64,000 nt of DNA, from contig NZ_CP063849.1 in the NCBI RefSeq assembly GCF_015277775.1, positions 3,286,001-3,350,000 on the forward strand. The letters run 5' to 3'. This DNA comes from Paludibaculum fermentans (GTDB taxonomy: Bacteria > Acidobacteriota > Terriglobia > Bryobacterales > Bryobacteraceae). Both the position numbers and the translations under genes were made by a program. Of the stretch, positions 33,780-39,977 are shown piece by piece; the first letter of the stretch is position 1; each line of letters begins with the position of its first letter. The notes under the pieces were generated by a model. It saw nothing but the letters and a program-made list of their open reading frames with translations. It was not told where the DNA came from and ran no database searches.

Positions 33780-34874
33780 ATGCCCGTACCGATTTCCCAG
33801 ATGTGGACCGTCGCCACCTACGTGCTGAAACAGCGCATCCAGGGGCGCCGCCAGTACCCCCTCGTGCTCATGCTCGAGCCGCTCTTTCGCTGCAACCTGG
33901 CCTGTGCCGGCTGCGGCAAAATCCAGTACCCGGCCCACATCCTGAAGTCGCAACTCACCCCGGAAGAGTGCTTTAAGGCCGTCGACGAGTGCGGAGCCCC
34001 GATGGTCTCCATCCCCGGTGGCGAACCGCTGATGCACCCCCAGATTGCCGAGATCGTCGCCGGCCTGGTGGCCCGTAAGAAGTACATCTATCTCTGCACC
34101 AACGCCCTGCTCCTGAAGGAAAAGATAGATCTCTTCACCCCGAGCAAGTATCTGACCTTTTCCGTCCACATGGACGGCCAGAAGGAACATCACGATTTCT
34201 CGGTCTGCAAAGAGGGTGGCTACGAACTCGCCGCCGAAGGCATCCGCGAAGCGGTGAAGCGCGGCTTCCGCGTCACCACCAACACGACCCTGTTCGATGG
34301 CGCCGATCCGAACAGCGTCCGCGGCTTCTTCGACGAAATGATGGACCTGGGCGTCGAGGGCATGATGCTCTCGCCCGGCTACTCCTACGACAAGGCGCCC
34401 GACCAGCAGCATTTCCTGGGCAAGGACAGCACCCGCTCGCTCTTCAGGACCTTCCTGTCCAATCGCAAGAACCGCTGGGTCTTCAACCAGTCGCCGCTCT
34501 TCCTGGAATACCTGATGGGCCTGCGCGAATACTCCTGTACCCCGTGGGGCATGCCGACTTACAACCTGTTCGGCTGGCAGAAGCCCTGCTACCTCCTGCA
34601 GGACGGCTACGCCGACACGTTTGCCGAACTGATGGAATCGACGCAGTGGGAGAAGTACGGTACGGAATCGGGCAATCCCAAGTGCGCCAACTGCATGGTG
34701 CACAGCGGCTACGAAGCGTCGGCGGTGCACGACACGTTCCACACCTGGCAAGGCTTCTGGAGCACGGTCAAGGCGACCTTCTCCTCTTCGTACGCCAACC
34801 CTCAGGCGCTGGCGGACCTGGCGAAACCGGCCCCGGCGAAGCACGAACTGGTGCAGATCGGCGGTGGAAAGTGA
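33780..34874 (+). CDS. hpnH: Adenosyl-hopene transferase HpnH (radical SAM)
   Basis: The 364-residue protein matches HpnH closely: MWTVATYVLKQRIQGRRQYP at the start, the radical SAM cysteines in FRCNLACAGCGKIQYP (Cys38, Cys42, Cys45), SIPGGEPLMHPQIAEIV, VHMDGQKEHHDFSVC, SPGYSYDKAPDQQHFL and a C-terminal CANCMVHSGYEASAV cluster. It joins the 5'-deoxyadenosyl group to diploptene, the first step in making the side chain of bacteriohopanepolyols, membrane lipids of many soil bacteria. A squalene-hopene cyclase is not in this window. It overlaps the next small gene by 4 bp and is divergent from a TetR regulator. Confidence 0.96.
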   Translation: MPVPISQMWTVATYVLKQRIQGRRQYPLVLMLEPLFRCNLACAGCGKIQYPAHILKSQLTPEECFKAVDECGAPMVSIPGGEPLMHPQIAEIVAGLVARKKYIYLCTNALLLKEKIDLFTPSKYLTFSVHMDGQKEHHDFSVCKEGGYELAAEGIREAVKRGFRVTTNTTLFDGADPNSVRGFFDEMMDLGVEGMMLSPGYSYDKAPDQQHFLGKDSTRSLFRTFLSNRKNRWVFNQSPLFLEYLMGLREYSCTPWGMPTYNLFGWQKPCYLLQDGYADTFAELMESTQWEKYGTESGNPKCANCMVHSGYEASAVHDTFHTWQGFWSTVKATFSSSYANPQALADLAKPAPAKHELVQIGGGK

Positions 34875-35227
34875 GCGTCCAGGGCACGGAATGGCCGATG
34901 GCCACGGAAGCAGAGGTCCTGGAAGGTCTCGAGCAGGCCTTTGACTACCGGGGTGACGTCACCATCACCCGTCGCGACGGTGCGGTGCTGGAGGGCTACA
35001 TCTTCGACCGCCGCACCGGCAAGACGCTGGCGGATTCGGTAGTGAGAGTGATCCCGAAGGATGCCCGGGATCGGGTCTCGATCCCTTACGCCGAAATCGC
35101 AGCCCTGACCTTCAGCGGCCGTGACACAGCGGCCGGCAAAAGCTGGGAAGCCTGGGTCCGGAAGTATTACGAAAAGAAGGCTGCCGGCGAGAAGAATATC
35201 GAGATTAAGCCGGAAAGCCTGGACTGA
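34871..35227 (+). CDS. Conserved small protein coupled to hpnH
   Basis: The GTG start at 34871 overlaps the hpnH TGA stop (GTGA), indicating translational coupling. The 118-residue protein reads MATEAEVLEGLEQAFDYRGD, VTITRRDGAVLEGYIFDRR and VSIPYAEIAALTFSGRDTAA, a small beta-rich domain of the type seen in regulatory or Sm-like folds, and ends in a Lys-rich helix. I cannot assign a function; the coupling suggests a role with hpnH in hopanoid synthesis. Confidence 0.8.
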   Translation: MSVQGTEWPMATEAEVLEGLEQAFDYRGDVTITRRDGAVLEGYIFDRRTGKTLADSVVRVIPKDARDRVSIPYAEIAALTFSGRDTAAGKSWEAWVRKYYEKKAAGEKNIEIKPESLD

Positions 35228-35286
35228 CCACGCCGAAACCCTTGAGACGGCACAAGTGCGCCTTTTCAGACGCACGAGCTGACTCG

Positions 35287-35302
35287 GTGTACAATGGTAC
35301 AC
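35287..35302. promoter_or_regulatory. Palindrome overlapping the brnT start codon
   Basis: GTGTAC-AATG-GTACAC forms a perfect inverted repeat with the brnT ATG (35294-35296) in its centre. BrnA antitoxins bind operators near their promoters, so this could be the autoregulatory site. It could also fold in the messenger and hide the start codon. Confidence 0.5.
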
Positions 35303-35575
35303 AAAGTGGAAGCCGAATGGGATCCTTCGAAAGCACGGGCGAATCTCCGCAAACACCGGGTTCACTTCGCCGATGCGGTGACCGCCCTCGAGGATGTGAT
35401 GGCGATGTCTATCAGCGACGAAGGTGCGGACGAAGAGCGCTGGGTAACCATTGGTATGGATTCACTGGGTCGCATTCTCGTGGTGGTATACACGTGGCGC
35501 AATGATCGGGTGCGATTGATTTCGGCCCGCCCTGCAACTCTGAGAGAGGTGCATCAATATGAAGAAAGAATATGA
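35294..35575 (+). CDS. brnT: BrnT-family ribonuclease toxin
   Basis: The 93-residue protein has the BrnT pattern: EAEWDPSKARANLRKHRVHF, FADAVTALEDV, ERWVTIGMDSLGRILVVVYT and VRLISARPATLREVHQYEE. BrnT is a RelE-like RNase that inhibits translation. It overlaps its antitoxin gene by 17 bp. No strong ribosome site precedes the start, so expression may be kept low or depend on a nearly leaderless messenger. Confidence 0.93.
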   Translation: MVHKVEAEWDPSKARANLRKHRVHFADAVTALEDVMAMSISDEGADEERWVTIGMDSLGRILVVVYTWRNDRVRLISARPATLREVHQYEERI

Positions 35576-35813
35576 CTTCAGCAAGGGCCAGCGCGGACCA
35601 GTGCTGAAGGTGCCGCCAGGCAAGACCCGGGTCACGATCCGCCTGGATGATGACGTTCTGGACTGGTTTCGCCAGCAGGTAGATGACGCGGGCAGTGGAA
35701 ACTACCAAACACTCATCAACGAGGCGTTGCGCAGTTTCATGCACCGGAAACAGGAGTCCCTGGAGTCGACCCTGCGGCGAGTGATTCGGGATGAGCTCAG
35801 GCGCACCGGGTAA
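35559..35813 (+). CDS. brnA: BrnA-family antitoxin
   Basis: This 84-residue protein contains KTRVTIRLDDDVLDWFRQQV and GSGNYQTLINEALRSFMHRK, the ribbon-helix-helix core of BrnA antitoxins. It binds BrnT through its N-terminal part and DNA through the ribbon-helix-helix, and represses its own operon. It starts within the brnT coding end with GAGAGAGG 5-12 nt upstream of ATG 35559. Confidence 0.92.
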   Translation: MKKEYDFSKGQRGPVLKVPPGKTRVTIRLDDDVLDWFRQQVDDAGSGNYQTLINEALRSFMHRKQESLESTLRRVIRDELRRTG

Positions 35814-35990
35814 CGGGCGCAGCTTGATTCAACTGCCGGGCAGGAGCTTCAGCTGCGTGTGGTCCTTTCGTGCCGCCGATTCGCCAGCCTGTCATACAAA
35901 GCCCGACCCAAGCCGCCGAGCTGTTTTGCGCAGCCACCGCCTGAGCAATCAAGGGCCCCGCAAGGCCTCCTATGGTGCATTGCCCTGCTG

Positions 35991-36764
35991 CTAGGATGGA
36001 CTTACCTGATCGTTTGCGAAGGCCACCTTCCATTGTTTGTCGAGCGCGTTAAACACGCGTGCGAATTCTGTGTCGGGGTTGGTGCATGCGAAATTGAAAC
36101 AATTCAGATACAGCAGGCCGCAGGCTTCTGGCGTGGTAATTGCCTCACTATTCTGCCCGCGGCTGAGCTCCTCCAAGAACTTCCGCAGTAGGACGGCTTC
36201 CTGCGAAGGCGAGCGGAGGAGATTTTCCCCAACGCTTATGACGACGCGCTCAGCGGCCTGTTTCTTGTTCGCTTCCAATTGCTCCTGAATCTGGACTGGA
36301 GGAATCGAACGATCGAGCAGTGCACGCATAGCAGGCTTCACTTTCTCCATTCCGGGATCGGCCGTGAGCTCGTCCAGCAGGCGCAGAGCTTCTGCCGTCG
36401 ATTCCTCATGGAACCTGGCACAAGCCGCCTCGAAATCGGGCCCGGCCCCTGAGGCGGCGAATGTGCGGCGCATGGACTCAATATTCAGCTGAAGCGTGCC
36501 AGACTGTTCCCACATTCGGAAGTTGTCAACATGCCCTTTTATCCAGGACGCGTGCTCGGTGACGCCCGACGCGCCGAAAACGTCCCGTACGGTTATGGAA
36601 AGGGCGTCCTCGGCCTCTTCGGCCGATTCGTGTGGCCCAACGGCAGCCCAGACCCTCATCGCAAGTTCTCGTTTATTGGAGATGGAGCCACCACGACCGC
36701 GTAGCCAGACCAGCACAAATACGACGAGAACTGCTCCTGCAACGCTAATGACAATCTGGCCCAC
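35991..36764 (-). CDS. Hypothetical membrane-anchored protein (257 aa)
   Basis: I do not recognise the family. Residues about 3-21 form one transmembrane helix (IVISVAGAVLVVFVLVWLRG); the remainder is a soluble, helical domain with charged stretches (HEESTAEALRLLDELTADPG, QLEANKKQAAERVVISVGEN) and a final part with two Cys (LLYLNCFNFACTNP). The GTG start follows the stop of the zinc-ribbon gene by one base, so the two are translationally coupled. Lower GC here suggests an accessory pair. Confidence 0.7.
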   Translation of the reverse strand: MGQIVISVAGAVLVVFVLVWLRGRGGSISNKRELAMRVWAAVGPHESAEEAEDALSITVRDVFGASGVTEHASWIKGHVDNFRMWEQSGTLQLNIESMRRTFAASGAGPDFEAACARFHEESTAEALRLLDELTADPGMEKVKPAMRALLDRSIPPVQIQEQLEANKKQAAERVVISVGENLLRSPSQEAVLLRKFLEELSRGQNSEAITTPEACGLLYLNCFNFACTNPDTEFARVFNALDKQWKVAFANDQVSPS

Positions 36765-36765
36765 G

Positions 36766-36975
36766 TCATTTCTCCGAGGACGATACTCTCACACACTCAT
36801 CTCCATCTTCGTGAATAAACACTTCGTCGAACGGTTTCCGCGCGTCGGGGAGGCCCGATGTCGGCGGAGGCTCCCGAAATAGCCATCCGTGGGCTGTGGC
36901 CAACCCCTTCCCGCAATGTGGGCACAACTTCGCCGTCCACGACGACTCATATTTGACGTAAGCAGCTGCATTCAT
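36766..36975 (-). CDS. Small zinc-ribbon-like protein
   Basis: The ATG at 36975 has AGAAGG about 6 nt upstream and is preferred over a longer reading from 37035. The 69-residue protein contains one CPHCGKG knuckle (residues about 18-24) and ends in an acidic tail (FDEVFIHEDGDECVRVSSSE). Only one clear Cys pair is present, so zinc binding may need His residues or a partner. It is coupled to the membrane protein gene that follows. Confidence 0.65.
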   Translation of the reverse strand: MNAAAYVKYESSWTAKLCPHCGKGLATAHGWLFREPPPTSGLPDARKPFDEVFIHEDGDECVRVSSSEK

Positions 36976-37116
36976 GTTTAACCTTCTCCCGCTCGATCTT
37001 GGGCTTAATGTCCTGCCCTCAGCCCCCGAATGCATGATTATCGCACCACGGGAGATCGTCCTGAACTAATAACGAAAACTGCAGTCGCAACGCCGTGACG
37101 GATAGAATCCCCCCCC

Positions 37117-37893
37117 CTACCTCCGCCCCACCAGATAGAACGATGCCCGGACCGTCCCCGACTCCACCACCTGCAGCCCGGACTCCTTCACCCGCTCCGC
37201 CCACCACTCTTTCCCGCGGAATCCGCCATGCGCCAGCAGCGGCCCAAACGCATACCGCAGCCACGGATCCCGCCCGTTAATAATCATCATCAGGAACTCC
37301 CCGCCCGGCTTCAAAACCCGGTACGATTCCGCCAGGCTCTCCTTGATCCCATCCCGCCCCAGATGATCAATCGCATAGCAGGTAATGATCCCGTCGAAGC
37401 TCGCATCCTCGAACGGCAGCTTCCGCATGTCGCCCTTCACAATTCGAGCCCGCTGCTCTACCCCGGCCACCCGTAGATTCCCCTCCAGGATCTCTTCCGG
37501 CGAATGCGTATGCCCGAAGTGCTGGTCAAACGACGCCCCAAACAAATCCAGCGCCACGACCGTCGCCTTCGGACGCGAGGTCAAAACCATGATGGTTGAC
37601 CGCCCCGTCCCCGCCCCCAAGTCCAACACCTTCCCTGCCCCGGCCCGCAGAAAATTCTCGGTCGGCAGCGGAGCCACGGAATCGATGTTCACCCCAAAAC
37701 GGACCATCAGAAAGACACTCGCCGCCCAAAGCGCGAACACCCCCAGGACGAGCAGCAGCCACTTCGACCACTTCCTGAGAAACCCCAGCAGGAAAACGGC
37801 TCCGGCCGACGCGGCCAAGGCCAAATGTCCGTAGCTCAGCCACCACGGGTATCCAAAATCGAGAGATGCGTGCATATCGGTAGAACCCATCAT
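37117..37893 (-). CDS. Class I SAM methyltransferase with two N-terminal membrane helices
   Basis: The 258-residue protein has two hydrophobic helices (about 20-38 and 45-64; LALAASAGAVFLLGFLRKWS, WLLLVLGVFALWAASVFLMV). A Rossmann methyltransferase follows with motif I VLDLGAGTGRST (about 89-100), motif II VVALDLFG, FDGIITCYAIDHLG and the post-motif YRVLKPGGEFLMMI. The anchor suggests a lipid or membrane substrate. A second ATG at 37875 is possible. It is divergent from the two-component system, with a large palindrome between. Confidence 0.85.
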   Translation of the reverse strand: MMGSTDMHASLDFGYPWWLSYGHLALAASAGAVFLLGFLRKWSKWLLLVLGVFALWAASVFLMVRFGVNIDSVAPLPTENFLRAGAGKVLDLGAGTGRSTIMVLTSRPKATVVALDLFGASFDQHFGHTHSPEEILEGNLRVAGVEQRARIVKGDMRKLPFEDASFDGIITCYAIDHLGRDGIKESLAESYRVLKPGGEFLMMIINGRDPWLRYAFGPLLAHGGFRGKEWWAERVKESGLQVVESGTVRASFYLVGRR

Positions 37894-37906
37894 CCACCCG
37901 TCTACC

Positions 37907-37960
37907 TGAACGGATGCTGAACAGCTTGTTCAGGTGCCGTTCATCTGCCTGGGTTATAAC
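37907..37960. promoter_or_regulatory. Nested palindrome and -10 element between divergent genes
   Basis: Bases 37907-37943 read TGAACGG-n3-CTGAACA-n3-TGTTCAG-n3-CCGTTCA, a nested perfect inverted repeat of 7+7 bp per half interrupted only by the triplets. It is followed by TATAAC (37955-37960), a good -10 hexamer 7 bp before the TTG start of the response regulator. It is well placed as an operator for the response regulator or for another dimeric regulator. Confidence 0.6.
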
Positions 37961-37967
37961 AGGGGGA

Positions 37968-38627
37968 TTGCGAGTTCTGATTGTCGAGGACGAAACGCTG
38001 ATCGCCGAGCGGTTGGCAAAGGAACTGACCCAGGCCGGCTACGCCGTCGACACGGCCGCCGACGGCGAGCGCGCCGACTTCCTGGCCTACTCCGGCGACT
38101 ATGACGTCGTCCTGCTCGATCTCGGCATCCCCAGGATCGACGGACTCACCCTCCTCCGCCGTTGGCGCGGCGCTGGCCTCCGCTGGCCCGTCCTCATCCT
38201 CACCGCTCGCGGAAGCTGGCACGAGAAAGTGGAAGGCATCGACAGCGGAGCCGACGACTACGTCGCCAAGCCCTTCCGCATCGAAGAGGTGCTCGCCCGC
38301 GTCCGCGCCCTCATCCGCCGCGCCACCGGAGCCGCCTCCGTCGAACTCCACTCCGGAGCCCTCACCCTCGACGTCCGCACCGCTCGCGTCACCCTCGCCG
38401 GAGACCCCGTCAAACTCACCAGCTACGAGTTCCGCATCCTGTCTTACCTGCTGCATCACCGCGACCGAGTCGTCCCCCGCACCGAACTCATCGATCACAT
38501 CTACGCCCAGGACTTCGACCGCGACTCCAACACCGTCGAAGTCTTCATCGCCCGCCTCCGCCGCAAGCTCGGGCCCGCCTGCGTCGAAACGGTTCGCGGA
38601 CTCGGCTACCGCATCGGAGCCGTTTAA
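37968..38627 (+). CDS. OmpR-family response regulator
   Basis: The receiver domain begins at once with LRVLIVEDETLIAERLAKEL, has the phosphoacceptor Asp51 in VVLLDLGIPRIDG, LTARG and the Lys in VAKPF. The C-terminal winged helix (about 125-219) contains VKLTSYEFRILSYLLHHRDR and VFIARLRRKLG. The TTG at 37968 is chosen because an ATG at 37914 lies inside the palindrome and would add 18 unrelated residues. It is a DNA-binding partner of the kinase encoded 2 bp downstream. Confidence 0.9.
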   Translation: MRVLIVEDETLIAERLAKELTQAGYAVDTAADGERADFLAYSGDYDVVLLDLGIPRIDGLTLLRRWRGAGLRWPVLILTARGSWHEKVEGIDSGADDYVAKPFRIEEVLARVRALIRRATGAASVELHSGALTLDVRTARVTLAGDPVKLTSYEFRILSYLLHHRDRVVPRTELIDHIYAQDFDRDSNTVEVFIARLRRKLGPACVETVRGLGYRIGAV

Positions 38628-38629
38628 CC

Positions 38630-39604
38630 ATGCTCCGCTCCCTGCGTACCCGCCTGATCGTCGCCTCCGTCCTGTGGACAGCCGGACTGCTGATGATCAT
38701 GCACATGCTGTCGATCCTGGTGATCCACGTCTTCCCCTCCGTCCGAGGCAGGGCTTCGCTCGAGGCTGTCCTGATCGGCTTTGCCCTCATGGCGGCCGGC
38801 GTCCTGGTGGCGCGCCGCGGCCTGACGCCCTTCCGGCTCCTGCAGGCGCGGCTCGCAGCCGTGCGAACCGGCCAGGAAGCACGAGTCCAGGGAATCTACC
38901 CCACCGAGATCCGCCCCTTGATCGAAGAGATGAACGGGCTCCTGGAAAACCGAGAAGCCTCCATTCGCCGCGCCCTGGCGACAGCAGGCGATCTCGCCCA
39001 TGGCCTCAAAACACCGCTGGCGCTGCTCACGCAGGAAGCCGACCGCCTGCGCGCCGAAGGCCACGCCGATACCGCGGAAGCCATCACCCAGCAGGTGGAG
39101 AAGATGGCCCGCCAGGTAGACTACCATCTGGCGCGGGCGCGAGCCGCCTCCTCCGGAGCCGCGGGCAGCGCGCGGACGCTGGTGGCGGATTCGGCGGAAG
39201 GCCTGATCCGGACGCTTCGCAAGCTGCACGCCGCGCGCACCCTGGAGATCACCGCCGACCTGCCCCCCGGCCTGACAGCCCGCATGCAGCGCGAGGACCT
39301 GGACGAGATCCTGGGCAATCTCCTGGACAATGCGTGTACGTGGGCCGCATCCACCATCCGCCTCTCGGGCAATCAATCGAACGAAGTGCTGACGCTGACA
39401 GTGGACGACGATGGCCCCGGCCTCCCACCGGAGCTGCGCGCCGCAGTCCTGGAGCGAGGAGTCCGAGCGGACGAAGCCGCACCCGGCTCCGGCCTCGGCT
39501 TGGCGATCGTCAGAGATCTAGCGGAACTCTACGGCGGCAACGTAGCCCTGGAGGAATCGCCTCAACGCGGCCTGCGGGCGCGGCTGACGCTGCCGGTTGG
39601 TTAG
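38630..39604 (+). CDS. Sensor histidine kinase, PhoQ/QseC-like
   Basis: The 324-residue protein has two membrane helices (about 7-35 and 46-61) with an unusually short extracytoplasmic segment between them. A HAMP-like linker follows, then the H-box GDLAHGLKTPLALL with His124, the N-box LGNLLDNACTWAAS, the G1 box VDDDGPGLPPEL and G2 GSGLGLAIVRDLAELYGG. The start lies 2 bp after the stop of the response regulator, so they form an operon. With so small a sensor loop it may sense membrane state, not a soluble ligand. Confidence 0.93.
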   Translation: MLRSLRTRLIVASVLWTAGLLMIMHMLSILVIHVFPSVRGRASLEAVLIGFALMAAGVLVARRGLTPFRLLQARLAAVRTGQEARVQGIYPTEIRPLIEEMNGLLENREASIRRALATAGDLAHGLKTPLALLTQEADRLRAEGHADTAEAITQQVEKMARQVDYHLARARAASSGAAGSARTLVADSAEGLIRTLRKLHAARTLEITADLPPGLTARMQREDLDEILGNLLDNACTWAASTIRLSGNQSNEVLTLTVDDDGPGLPPELRAAVLERGVRADEAAPGSGLGLAIVRDLAELYGGNVALEESPQRGLRARLTLPVG

Positions 39605-39687
39605 TTTCCTAAGCCAGGACCTTCGAATGAGAATGCAAATCCAGATCCGGCCACGACGCTAAAAGTCACAAATCTCCGCAGGCAAGT

Positions 39688-39924
39688 TCAACTTCTCCGA
39701 TACGCAGCGCGGGCGAGCTTCTCGCCAAACCGCAGGCACGCGATTTGAAAAGCGAGTTCTTCTTCGCTCGCCCCCGGGTACTTCCGGCGGGCCGCCGCCC
39801 ACTGCAGCGCGTTGCCCGCTTCCCACAACTGGACGCCAATTCGCACTCTTTCCGAAGGAGACAACTCTCGCAGCCGGCTGAAGTAGACCTCGCGAGCTGC
39901 AGCTGATGTGTCGTCTGGCGCCAC
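39688..39924 (-). CDS. Small conserved hypothetical protein
   Basis: The 78-residue protein reads TSAAAREVYFSRLRELSPSE, RVRIGVQLWEAGNALQWAAA and YPGASEEELAFQIACLRFGE. This pattern (one helix bundle, a SEEEL turn, a final FGE-type helix) occurs in many small uncharacterised acidobacterial and cyanobacterial proteins. The start is a GTG. It stands alone between the kinase and the ADOP permease. No function is known. Confidence 0.65.
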   Translation of the reverse strand: MAPDDTSAAAREVYFSRLRELSPSERVRIGVQLWEAGNALQWAAARRKYPGASEEELAFQIACLRFGEKLARAAYRRS

Positions 39925-39977
39925 GGCACATCAAGTATGTCTCATGCAGACCCCGATATAGAACCTCATCGGGTGCT

